Positions 42,813-52,455 of a stretch of DNA of 64,000 nt are shown one piece after another. The position numbers were made by a program, and so were the translations under genes. The DNA is from Linanthus parryae. Lineage: Eukaryota > Streptophyta > Magnoliopsida > Ericales > Polemoniaceae. Below the pieces are notes generated by a model. It was not told the DNA's origin. It made no database searches and saw only the letters and a list, made by a program, of their open reading frames with translations. The stretch lies in contig JALGPY010000005.1 of NCBI GenBank assembly GCA_023055425.1, positions 7,341,501 to 7,405,500 on the forward strand. The letters run 5' to 3'. Every line of letters starts with the position of its first letter. Positions within the stretch are counted from its first letter, which is position 1.

Positions 42813-43381
42813 TATACACACAAAGTTTGTAAATAAAACTACACTTGCAGCTATTATTTTTCGTGACTGTTAGCACGGAGCGTGTGCGTGGAACGGTCAC
42901 ATTAAAGAAAAAGCCAGTGGTAATTAGCAGAATGAAATTCATTTTTTTTTTGTCTTGTCGTATTGGATTTGTCGGGAGGTGATGATGAACGCGTTTAGGT
43001 AGCAAAAACCAATATGATTATAGTATAAAAATAAGGTGGCGACTAAGATATGAATGGAGTTTGGTAAAATTTTTGACATAGTCACCAGGAAAATGAATAG
43101 GGTAGACAGTTTTGGAGTTGGTGTTGGGGACAAAAGGAAGATTTCGAAGCATGGATCAGTGCTTTGCAACTGCTACTAAAATGGCTTTGGTAGTAATCAT
43201 GCATAATTAAAAAAAGAAGGTGACTGGTACTAGTTATAATTATTGGTTCTTGGAGCTTTTCCACGCCGTGCTTAGCACTGTGTTTCAGGTCTCCTCTGAA
43301 AGTGACGACTTCATTTCATTTAACAACTGTTTGAGAGACTCTATGTGAAAGAAAAGTATGGTAAATCAATGTCATTTTGGT
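41425..43381. other. Intergenic upstream of the zinc finger gene
   Basis: Contains the probable promoter of the minus-strand zinc finger gene (about 41430-42000; no clean TATA box seen) and a (TA)n microsatellite at 42769-42808. No other gene is supported. Confidence 0.5.
42769..42808. repeat. (TA)n microsatellite
   Basis: Uninterrupted TA dinucleotides over about 40 bp. Confidence 0.95.
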
Positions 43382-43588
43382 TAGTGGCGGAACTACTCAG
43401 GAGTCAGGAGCAAAAACTCGCTTTTTTTAAATAGCATTTTACCCCTATAATTATGATTATTGCCAAGAAACACTTTCTAAAAAATACAAATGTCTAGGGT
43501 GAGTTCACATATTTTTCACTATTACCTTTCTAAAAGTATATAATTTCTTTTTTGCCCTGACTATTTCATTATTTTGGCTCCGCCACTG
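43382..43588. mobile_element. hAT-like MITE (AGTGGCGGA ends)
   Basis: 207 bp between TAGTGGCGGAACTA and the inverse of CAGTGGCGGAGCC; GAGTCAGG-like text near the left end mirrors CCCTGAC near the right. No matching 8-bp flanks, so it is older or one flank is altered. Confidence 0.6.
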
Positions 43589-43901
43589 ATTACTCCGATT
43601 AGTAGCCCAAAGGATACAACAACTGGTAACTATGCAGCTATTCTTCTATCTATCGAATTGTTGTAAATAGATTTGAAGAAAATGAAGCTTACATCAACGT
43701 CGATATGCATCAAATATGTACAGGGACAATTACAACACATATAGCACTCAGTTCAAGAAGGAAGAGAACAGTTGAATCACTTAAATATAGATAGTAAGAA
43801 ATTCCTGAATGACAAAGCAACAATTTGAAATCTATAGAACCTCAACTTAAAATGTTTTGCATAAATGTAAGAAATATATTAATTCGGTACGAACGCAACA
43901 A

Positions 43902-43972
43902 GCACCAGTGGTCTAGTGGTAGAATAGTACCCTGCCACGGTACAGACCCGGGTTCGATTCCCGGCTGGTGCA
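43902..43972 (+). tRNA. tRNA-Gly (GCC)
   Basis: 71 nt. Acceptor stem GCACCAG/CTGGTGC with discriminator A. A box TGGTCTAGTGG; anticodon loop C-T-GCC-A-C with anticodon GCC; T arm with GGTTCGATTCC (B box). All four stems pair, so it looks functional. A T run (43980-43984) a few bases downstream is a suitable Pol III terminator. Confidence 0.96.
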
Positions 43973-44023
43973 TTTCTACTTTTTATCAATTACCTATTTT
44001 ACATTAGAGCCCACCACTTTCTT

Positions 44024-46019
44024 TTTTTTGCGGAAAATAGAGAACATCAATTCATCATCAAAGCATAATACAAGAGATAGTAGACTACAAGCTAAGAGCA
44101 TACATCAACGGATTATCGGTCTAGAAAGCTAAATAACGCCTAAACCTGACATACTACATCAGATAATAAGATTACAAAGAAACTAGATAGCGATAACATA
44201 GAAACGGGCCATCGATGGAGCACTAAGAGACCAAAACCCTGGACGCTTCGAAACTCCATCCTGAAAGAAAACAAAAAACGTCAAACCACCCAAAAGCATT
44301 GAACGTGAACATAGGAAACAAACCCACACATCTGTCGAGGATGGCTTCGCAACAACATCAATGACACCAACTCCTGGTTGATCTCGTGGGCGACCTGAAG
44401 TTGAACAAGAGTCTCAAAGATTTTGTTGCACGAAAACAACCAGATGGAGAGTCCCAGAGATCCAAGCGCCGCTTTTTAATCTGAAAACTTTGAGCAATCG
44501 AAGTGTTGTCAATATCCATAGCTGCCAGATCCGTGCTATCAGAGCAACCAACAGAACTTTCCTGAACCTGCACTTGACTAGCATGAAGACCACATTTTGC
44601 TTCCGAGACACCTTCTTGAAAGGGGGTCGTATTTGAGGCCCGAACCGATACTGGAACTGCATGAGTGTTAGTCCGAGCAATGGGCCTCGTTCTACGCTCC
44701 TTTTTGCCGTGGAGAAGCCTTTGGAAAGCAGTGTAGTCAACCCGAATAGGACCTTCCGGGTTCTCGTTCAGATTCTTTGACCGACGAATCTGGATCTCGT
44801 ACCACGAATGATCAATCTGGATCACTTGGTTTGTCCTTCGATTTATGAAGGCATACCCTGTCTGACGGTTTGGGACACTGATACCATCCAGTTCCTCACA
44901 CACAACCCGACATGCACTTTTGATTTCGGCTTTTGGTAAGTGTGAGAACCGAAGGCAAAGCAGGGCCGATCTGCTGTAGCGACGAACCTTCCCGTGAGAT
45001 GGTGGAGCCAAGTGATGAAAACCGCCTTCTGCTCTTATTCGTTTAGATTTGGATGCCTCTAATTCATAGGGAGGGTTAAATGACATCCTTCTCTTATTTC
45101 CACAAACAGTACTTGAAGATATAGAAATAGCCGTCGAGAAATCCATTGATGAACAAGGAAACAATGATGAAACCGACAAATTGAAACACTAGGAATATGA
45201 AAACTTGATGGTGAAAGTGGGTAGAAGCTAAGAAACAAAAGAGAGAGAGAAAATGGGTAGAAGCTAAGAAACAAAAGAGAGAGAAAGTGGGTAGAAGCTA
45301 AGAAACAAAAAGAGAAAAAGTGAGCAAGTAAATGAAACAAAACCAACTGGGAATGACTAGTGGTGACAAAACAGAGGATCAGAACAAAATCACTGGCAAC
45401 ATGACTTAAATGGATAGGGAAGCACATGAACAAGAGGTCAACGCCAAGAAAGGCTTCCGACGAGAGACAGGGGAGCTAAAAAACAGAGAGAAATTGGAAC
45501 TAAAATCGATAAAACAAACAGACTCAAACTGGTGGGTAGAACAAATCTTGAAACCAGGAGAAAAGGATCTAAAATTAGATCCGAGACATGCAAACTGTTA
45601 ACTGAGAAAGAGCACCAAATCGAAGCAAAACACCACCGGAAACGTGATGGTAGATGAAGAGAAGCAGAGAAAACCAAAGTTAGCAGCAAGATCGGAACGT
45701 TGATGGAGAGTACCCCTCAGTAATCGCAGAATCGGAGGTTGGTGACAACGATTTTGATGGCTCGGCGATGGAAGCGAGAGCCAAAAGTGAACAGGACCCA
45801 AATTAAGCTCTACTAAGAAACCAGGTGAGAAACAAAGATGAGATTTCAAGAGCAAAACTGAAAACAACGATTGATTTTGTTTTTGATGACTGATAGAAGC
45901 TTGGCGGCGGCGGAGCCAAGACAGGGCTGAGGACAAAGGGAAAGGGAAAGAAAAAATAGGGTTTTCTAGAGATTGGAGAGAGAATTTTCTCTCTCTAGAG
46001 CACACCCTCCCTGACAACT
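44024..46019 (-). mobile_element. Internally shortened LINE with 11-bp target duplication, minus strand
   Basis: ACCACTTTCTT is present at 44013-44023 and 46020-46030. A T run at 44024-44029 is the poly-A tail on the minus strand. The right end (minus-strand 5' end, GTTGTCAGGGAGGGTGTGCTCTAGAGAG) followed by a pyrimidine-rich leader looks like an intact plant LINE 5' end. At only 2.0 kb it lacks endonuclease and RT, so it is non-autonomous or deleted inside. It contains one open frame (44358-45179). Confidence 0.88.
44358..45179 (-). CDS. ORF of the shortened LINE (ORF1-like, unrecognised)
   Basis: 273 codons on the minus strand. Basic and serine-rich; contains a middle segment of basic and aromatic residues (Y-A-F-I-N-R-R-T-N-Q-V-I-Q-I-D-H-S-W-Y). 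I recognise no CCHC knuckle, endonuclease or RT motif. Its place directly after the leader of a LINE suggests ORF1 or a derivative. The C-terminal fifth (R-S-P-T-R-S-T-R-S-W) may be 3' UTR read through a deletion joint. Function not assignable. Confidence 0.4.
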   Translation of the reverse strand: MSVSSLFPCSSMDFSTAISISSSTVCGNKRRMSFNPPYELEASKSKRIRAEGGFHHLAPPSHGKVRRYSRSALLCLRFSHLPKAEIKSACRVVCEELDGISVPNRQTGYAFINRRTNQVIQIDHSWYEIQIRRSKNLNENPEGPIRVDYTAFQRLLHGKKERRTRPIARTNTHAVPVSVRASNTTPFQEGVSEAKCGLHASQVQVQESSVGCSDSTDLAAMDIDNTSIAQSFQIKKRRLDLWDSPSGCFRATKSLRLLFNFRSPTRSTRSWCH

Positions 46020-46579
46020 ACCACTTTCTTAGAAATTCACTTGTTTTCATTTTATTTTATTTTTTAATTTCACATGAACTATATTAAGTATGGAAAAAGA
46101 TACCATTAATAAAACTGACGAATCATGAATAAAAGTTAAATATTATAGTAGGTTACAACAATGTTTGGATCTGTCATACTATTTTTTCTTTAAAAGATTG
46201 TTGTACAAATTTACAAGTTACTTGACAAAAAGTTCAATGCTGTGTATACCCTCTTCAAAGTCATTGTGGTAATTCTTTTATTCAGTTCAGTTCGAAATAT
46301 TCGATGAGGTTGTTTGAGGATAAGAATTGCCTCAAATTGTTATATTTAAATTTTTCAAGATACGATCATTTTGAGCCGTGGAGCCATCTTATCATTTAAG
46401 ATGGTGCGAAGCTGTAACTATATTGATTGTTTGTAATCACTTTACGGATAACATGGTTAAGAAGGAACAATATAATTATTAACAAAGCTGTTGAACCAAT
46501 TGATGCATGTGTTTACAGAGGCTAAAGATCTAGAAACCTTTCTCTAACATTCATATTTTGATTTTTTTTCCTATGTGAC

Positions 46580-46732
46580 CCTCATTCTTATTGGAGGCTT
46601 CAAGTTGCAGAAATTTTAGAATTATATTTGGATGAGCCATCTACACTGCGGCATATAGTAGAAATTGGAACATTTAGGAGCTTCAAAGTTATTGCAGTGA
46701 AGTTGTTCAAACTTTTCAAGGGCACAAAATCA
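46580..46732 (+). pseudogene. Unidentified coding-like fragment, left of copia-2
   Basis: One plus-strand frame is open from about 46592 and reads W-R-L-Q-V-A-E-I-L-E-L-Y-L-D-E-P-S-T-L-R, then a basic stretch, up to the copia-2 insertion site. It resumes on the far side (51314 on) but meets a stop after D-K-R and then reads M-D-E-A-A-N-A-L-T-A-I-R-N-E-Q-D-E. The copia element therefore split a continuous stretch. I do not recognise the protein; it may be a gene relic or chance. Confidence 0.25.
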
Positions 46733-47122
46733 TGTTGTAACAGAGCTCCTATTTCAGAGCTCTGATACCAGTTTGTTATGACAAACCACCTCACGAACGA
46801 AGAACGAATAAAAGAAGAACACGAGTATTTTACGTGGTTCGCTAGCAAAATATTTGCTAATTACCTCCACGGCGTAAAAGCACTCTTTATTCACTTAAGA
46901 GGAACAATTACAATGTTTTGCATACCTAGTAGAGAGACTACTAGCTTCTTTATATAGTACCCTAGAGGAAACCCACGTGCCAAAGGTTTCCAAAACCAAA
47001 TTGGAAACAAACTTGCTACCCATAAGTTTCCATCTCTGATATGGAAACAATTCCTAACAATTGCTACCTCATTATTCCACCGCCTTTGACTAATTCAACA
47101 CATTCAAGGCACCTCCTCAACA
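46733..47122 (-). repeat. copia-2 3' LTR
   Basis: 390 bp. Contains, near its left end, a copy of the primer-binding-site region (GCTCTGATACCA on plus, 46759-46770), which is normally found only outside the LTR. Confidence 0.9.
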
Positions 47123-47136
47123 AATCTCCACCTTGA
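47123..47136 (-). other. copia-2 polypurine tract
   Basis: The minus strand reads CAAGGTGGAGATT immediately before the TGTTGAGG start of the 3' LTR. Confidence 0.8.
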
Positions 47137-47265
47137 CTTGAATTATCTTGTCAACAGCAGCTGCTCCTCTTCTCGTAAACAAAGCTACGTCTTCTCCGCT
47201 CCCAATTGTCTCTCGTCACAGAGACTCACTGAACCCCCACCGGGTCCGACATGCCCCGAAGGGCT

Positions 47266-47871
47266 TCACTGGCTCAAGATGTTGAGCAATTCCAGACAAT
47301 GCTGGAACTTGCTCTCCGGAACCGGCTTGGTGAACATATCCGCGGGGTTGTCAGCAGTCCCCACCTTCATCACCTTGATCCTGCTCTCGTTTCTCAGAAA
47401 ATGATACCTGACGTCGATATGCTTGGTCCTTTCATGATGAACCTGGTCCTTAGTCAAGCAAATCGCACTCAAGCTATCACAGTAGACTATCGCATGATCT
47501 TGAAGTAGCCCTAGATCATTGACCATTCCCTTAAGCCAAATTGCCTCCTTTGCTGCTTCCGTTAGAGCCATATACTCCGCCTCCGTGGTGGACAAAGTCA
47601 CCGTCGGCTGTAGCGTAGCCTTCCAACTCACAACAGATGCTCCCAGAGAAAATACGTAGCCTGTCATTGATCTTCTACTGTCAATAACCCCTGCATAGTC
47701 CGCATCCGAGAAACCAGCTACCAAGATATTTTCACGTGACCCATAGCATAGGCCAATGTCTGACGTACCCTTAAGGTACCTGAATATCCGCTTCACCGCC
47801 TGCCAATGGTCCGTACCCGGATGAGCCATGAAACGACTAACCACACTAACTCTTTGTGATACACGCAACAA
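47266..47871 (-). pseudogene. copia-2 RNase H domain
   Basis: About 200 codons. Signatures: [41 protein letters not shown] and D-M-F-T-K-P-V. It includes the connector [14 protein letters not shown] that joins RT and RNase H. The frame starts just after the internal deletion in RT. Confidence 0.9.
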
Positions 47872-47879
47872 TCATACTT

Positions 47880-48413
47880 GCACTTGTGGTAACCAATCTT
47901 CAACATGAAGCTGTCAAACCTCTTGTACCACTGCCTCGGCGACTGCTTAAGTCCGTAGAGAGATCTCTTCAGCTTTCACACGTGGTTCTCTCTTTCGGGA
48001 ACTTGGAACCCCTCCGGTTGGCTCATGTATAATTCCTCCTCCAACTCTCCGTGCAGGAAAGCTGTCTTGACATCCAATTGCTCAAGCTCTAGGTCGTGGT
48101 GTGCCACTAAAGCTAGTAACACTCGGATAGAAGTATGTCTGACCACCGGTGAGAAGATCTCGTTGTAGTCAACTCCCTCTTTCTGACTGAACCCTCTTGC
48201 AACTAGCCTTGCCTTATACTTGATGCCCTCTCCAGATGTAGTTCCTTCCTTTCTTCTGAAAACCCACTTGCAGCTGACTATCTTCCTTCCCGCTGGCAAT
48301 TTAACAAGCTCCCAAGTCGAGTTCTTGCTAAGAGACTCCATCTCTTCACCCATCGCGGCAATCCATTGTGCTGACTCAGAACTAGATATAGCGGCCTTGT
48401 AGGAGGATGGCAC
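47880..48413 (-). pseudogene. copia-2 reverse transcriptase, N-terminal half only
   Basis: Contains N-S-T-W-E-L-V-K-L-P-A-G, C-K-W-V-F-R-R-K, Q-L-D-V-K-T-A-F-L-H-G and, after a stop at about 47976, S-L-Y-G-L-K-Q-S-P-R-Q-W-Y-K-R-F. At about 47880 the text jumps from the C-C-V-Y region to the R-F-M-A-H-P-G connector, so the segment with the catalytic Y-V-D-D is deleted. It cannot encode a working RT. Confidence 0.9.
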
Positions 48414-48430
48414 GTCCTCTACCTCTTCCG

Positions 48431-49528
48431 CTACCTGTAATGCATATCTACCATACCATCATCTCTGTATCTCGCCGGAGGCTTTATGACTCTCCTTGGT
48501 CTTCCTTCAGCAATACTTTGATGAACCGGTTCCTCTGGTGTAGACGCATCTTCACTATCAGACTCTTCTGCTTCTTCCTCTTCGGCTTCCGGTGGTGGTG
48601 TAGGGATTTCAGAATCCTTAGGATCAGTAGGATCCGACTCTCCCTCCACCTTCTTCTCTGCATCCCCAAGCTCCACCTCCACGGAGTTCTTCAACATATG
48701 AGTCTCATCGATGACTACACTTCTGCTAAGTATAATCTTGTTGTCTGCCCATATCTTGTATCCCTTCACACCTGTTCCGAATCCCATGAATACTCCCTTC
48801 TTAGCTCTTGGTTCTAGTTTGCCATCATCAACGTGATAATAGGCAACACAACCAAAAACTCTCAAATCCGAGTAATCCACTGCATTACCGGACCAGGCTT
48901 CCATAGGAATCTTGCATCCTACACCTGTGTGCGGGCTCCGATTTATGAGATAGCATGCCATGGAAACTGCATCTCCCCAAAAACCTCTAGAAAGACCTGT
49001 ATTCGAAAGCATGCACCTTGCTTTTGCTAAAAGTGACTGATTCATTCTCTCGACTACACCATTCTGCTGCGGTGTGTGCCGAACGGTTCGATGGCGTGCT
49101 ATTCCCTGATCCTTGCAGAATCCATCAAACTCTGATGAACAGAACTCTAAGCCATTGTCCGTGCGCAGCCTCTTCACCTTCTTTCCCACCTGATTTTCTA
49201 CTAGTGTCTTCCACTCCTTGAGTCTTGCGAAGGCTTCACTCTTGTGCTTCATCACGAATATCCAAGTCATCCTGGAGTAGTCGTCTATGATCCTTAGGAA
49301 ATATCTGTACCCTCCAATCGCCTCGACTCGAGATGGACCCCAGCAATCCGAATGGATATAATCAAGAGTACCTTTCGTTCTATGAACCACCTTAGGGAAC
49401 TTGCTACGTTGTAGCTTCCCATACACGCAGTGCTCACAAAACCCTAGGCTCTTGGGCGCATGCCCGGTGAGATAGCCTTTCTTGTGAATTTCCTGCATTC
49501 CACGTTCACTCATATGACCGAGCCTCAT
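48431..49528 (-). pseudogene. copia-2 integrase
   Basis: 365 open codons. Zinc module (M-R-L-G-H-M-S-E-R-G and C-E-H-C-V-Y-G-K), then the D-D-E core: I-H-S-D-C-W-G-P, L-R-T-D-N-G-L-E-F and Q-Q-N-G-V-V-E-R-M-N. C-terminal copia signature follows, then an acidic linker (E-E-E-E-A-E-E-S-D-S-E-D). All three catalytic residues are kept; the break with RT follows at about 48420. Confidence 0.92.
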
Positions 49529-49556
49529 ATGCCACAGCTTAGTTAGATCAGCTTCC

Positions 49557-50441
49557 TTAATCTCGGCTGAGACAACTCCAGCAGAACCTTGTGATCGTCG
49601 AACCTTGCAACATGTACAAAGTCCCGCTCTTGACTCCCTTGAGTATCACCTTAGAACCCTTGCAGACTTGTAGATCTCCACCTTCACCTTTGAAACTATA
49701 TCCTTTGCTGTCGAGTAGACTCAAGGAGATCAGATTCTTCTTAATATGTGGTACATGCCTGACTTGCTCTAAAGTACATAACTTCCCTTCATTCGTCTTC
49801 AATCTAACTGATCCGCTCCCAATCACCTTACAGACGGCTCCGTTTGCCATGTAGACAGACCCTCCATCCGTTTGGTTGTACGTCGAGAATAGCTCCCTTT
49901 TAGAGCAAATATGATAGGAAGCTCCGGAATCAAGGACCCACGCATCCTGAGAGTGCGTGAAAACATCCGCCAGTAGAACGTAATCATCCTCAGACGAGTT
50001 ACCTTGTTCTACTACGACTGCGGATCCATTCTGCCCCTGTTGACCTCGTTTTGGGAAATCTCTCTTCCAGTGCCCATTTTCCTTGCAAAAGGTACAGACA
50101 TCCTTGGGTAACTTAGAACCTGATAACTGCTTCTTCTTGTTCTTCTTACCCTTCTTGCTTCCCCCCGTTGCCATCTGTCCGGAAGCATGGTCCTCTATAC
50201 CTGTGCCTGCACCCTTATGGCGCAGTTCCCTAGCATGGAGTGCCGATCTCACCTCCTCTAGGGATAAGTCGTCCTTGTTCACAATGAACGACTGCACGAA
50301 GTTCTCATATGATGGAGGTAACGAGATCAATAACAAAAGTGCAGCATCCTCATCCTCCACCTTCTCGCCAATATTACGCAAATCTAACAGAATTGTGTTC
50401 AATTGATCAAGATGGTCCTTGAGATCCGTACCTTCGAGCAT
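49557..50441 (-). pseudogene. copia-2 gag C-terminal part and protease
   Basis: UBN2-type gag region, a lysine-rich patch, and a knuckle reading C-T-F-C-K-E-N-G-H-W-K-R-D-F in which the last Cys has become Phe, so zinc binding should fail. The aspartic protease L-D-S-G-A-S-Y-H-I-C follows in frame and the protease tail runs to the next frame break near 49560. Confidence 0.88.
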
Positions 50442-50809
50442 CCGCAGGGTGAAGAGCCTTTGCTTAGCATCAACTTGCTAGTGAGACTCTTGGTCATGTA
50501 GAGACTCTCCAACTTGAGCCAGAGCTTCGCTGCTTCCTTCTGATCTGCGATCTCGATGATCACGTCATCCGATAAGCACAGCATAATCGTTGCGTGTGCC
50601 TTCTCCTCTATCGCCTTGAACTCCGCTGATGCAAAATTCATGCCTCCCTTGTCCGCGGTCAAAGGTGCCCACAAGCCTTGCGATTTGAGCAAAGCCTCCA
50701 TCTTTATCTTCCACAGACTGAAGCTGTTCCCTCCAGTGAACCTGTCGATCTTCAACATCGATCCGGACATCGTTCTTGGTGGATCTTGAACTCTAGTCGC
50801 GTGCTCCAC
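50399..50809 (-). pseudogene. copia-2 gag N-terminal part
   Basis: Starts M-E-H-A-T-R-V and has the copia gag entry F-T-G-G-N-S-F-S-L-W-K-I-K-M. The frame shifts at about 50440-50480 into the next piece (L-M-L-S-K continues as R-M-L-E-G-T-D-L-K-D-H). Confidence 0.85.
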
Positions 50810-50903
50810 CTATATCGCAAAACCCTAGCATTGATTTCACCAAGTTTTGAAACCCTAGATTTGCTCCGCCTTGATCTTGATCTTGAAACACCGCCAAACC
50901 CGA

Positions 50904-50915
50904 GCTCTGATACCA
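50904..50915 (-). other. copia-2 primer-binding site (initiator tRNA-Met)
   Basis: The minus strand reads TGGTATCAGAGC three bases inside the 5' LTR. A second, nearly identical copy lies inside the LTR itself (50945-50956). Confidence 0.85.
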
Positions 50916-50918
50916 GTT

Positions 50919-51308
50919 TGTTGTAACAGAACTCCTGTTTCAGATCTCTGATACCAGTTTGTCATGACAAACCACCTCACGAACGAAGAACGAATAAAAG
51001 AAGAACACGAGTATTTTACGTGGTTCGCTAGCAAAATATTTGCTAACTACCTCCACGGCGGAAAATCACTCTTTATTCACTTAAGAGGAACAATTACAAT
51101 GTTTTGCATACCTAGTAGAGAGACTACTAGCTTCTTTATATAGTACCCTAGAGGAAACCCACAGGCCAAAGGTTTCCAAAACCAAATTGGAAACAAACTT
51201 GCTACCCATAAGTTTCCATCTTTGATATGGAAACAATTCCTAACAATTGCTACCTCATTATTCTACCGCCTTTGACTAATTCAACACATTCAAGGCACCT
51301 CCTCAACA
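50919..51308 (-). repeat. copia-2 5' LTR
   Basis: 390 bp. The LTR proper seems to have been enlarged: 50919-50959 (41 bp) is a variant of the sequence that normally starts after an LTR, ending in CTGATACCAGTT, and is followed by an older LTR terminus TGTCATGACA at 50960. The target duplication sits outside the enlarged version. Confidence 0.9.
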
Positions 51309-51313
51309 AATCA

Positions 51314-51557
51314 GATAAGAGATGACATTGTTTTATGGACGAAGCGGCCAATGCTCTTACTGCTATAAGAAATGAACAAGATGAAAGCCCTATCATTCTG
51401 GCGGAGGTTCATGATAATGTGAGTGGCCTGCTTATTAGCAACATACATTCTTTCTACATACTTTGTTTATTAGAGTTAATTACATTTTAACCCCATGTAG
51501 TTAGGTGTTCGTGCAAAAGACTCCCCTGTGAGGTTCATGATAATGTGAGTGGCCTGC
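51314..51557. other. Spacer between copia-2 and LINE D with 29-bp direct repeat
   Basis: GAGGTTCATGATAATGTGAG (first 20 bases) starts a perfect 29-bp direct repeat at 51404-51432 and 51530-51558, with 97 bp between. The left copy belongs to the coding-like fragment noted at 46580-46732. Confidence 0.7.
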
Positions 51558-52455
51558 TCATTTTCTTTTTCTTTTTTAGAAGGAAAACTATTATATAGTG
51601 ATTAAGTAACCGAGATAGGTCGCGGGCAATAGAGTGTGCCCTGGAGACATTGTCACGACTTACAGATATAACAGAAACGACATCGAAACACATGACAAAT
51701 GAAAAAATATCAGTGATGATTGTGCTGATGCTGACGTCATGCCTTGTTTTGCGTGGATTTTGAACTGTCAGAGTGCTGTCAGTGAGGATGTTGACATTTC
51801 TGTAACCATTTGAGTGTAACCATTTTAATAGCTCGAGAACACCTCGTGCTTCTGCGGTTAGGGGGGTGGTTGCTGTAAAGTAGCATGACCCTTTTCGATC
51901 ATGATTGTCCTTATCCGTCCACGCAACTGTGCTGAATTGTCTGGTTTGTTTCCATTTAGCTTCGACTTGGAAGGAGCTTGCGTCATGGTTTGAATCTCCT
52001 ATATTTCTTGTGAAGATAGTTGGGACTTGTGGCTGTCCCTGACGGCGGATGAAGTCATATTTCACGGTTGTAGCGACTTTCAAAAAACGAACCGAAACTT
52101 CCAGATGACTTATAGCTTCCAATGTTTCAAGGGAGTGGATGATGATGGAATTCCTAACCGCCTTGTTCATGTGGAGCCATATTTGCCAAAGAGTGAGGAC
52201 AAAAAGGTTTTTGTCTGTCTCATTTGGGAAGGACTTCAAGATGTTGACGGTAGTATTGACATCGGATGTTAGCTGGCCTATCTGGAAGTTGAAGCATAAT
52301 TGAGAGCCTTTCCAAACATGATTTGAGAAGTCGCATTGGAAGAGGATGTGAGCAGTTGTTTCATGGTTAAGGCAACACTGACAAGATGTCAGACCCGTGT
52401 ATCCCCGTTTGTAATAGCAACTCTGCTTGGGATGAGGTTGTGAGCAATTTTCCAT
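51535..52455 (-). pseudogene. LINE D zf-RVT and RNase H region
   Basis: 306 open codons. Starts in the zinc module (C-Q-C-C-L-N-H-E-T-T-A-H-I-L-F-Q-C-D-F) and ends in a RNase H domain (A-E-A-R-G-V-L-E-L-L-K-W-L, L-T-D-S-T-L-T-V, and a final R-D-N-V-S-R-A-H-S-I-A-R-D-L). The reading frame runs on through the poly-A tract (K-K-K-K-K) into the target site, so the real stop is lost or lies at about 51605. Confidence 0.8.

Larger units (their letters stand above)
46733..51308 (-). mobile_element. Ty1/copia LTR retrotransposon (copia-2), older and internally deleted, minus strand
   Basis: 4.6 kb between two 390-bp LTRs, with a perfect 5-bp target duplication AATCA (46728-46732 and 51309-51313). 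The primer-binding site is TGGTATCAGAGC (minus) at 50904-50915; the polypurine tract lies just inside the 3' LTR. Minus-strand order is gag, protease, integrase, RT, RNase H. The LTRs differ at about ten positions by eye, so it is older than copia-1. The RT has lost its active-site half and several frames are broken. Confidence 0.95.

Noticed and set aside
44414..44740. 108-codon minus-strand frame inside the LINE
   Set aside because: It overlaps the longer 273-codon frame in another phase and has no motif.
46733..46773. A second element's primer-binding site lying outside the copia-2 3' LTR (tandem element)
   Set aside because: The perfect AATCA target duplication lies outside this segment on both sides, so it belongs to the LTR.
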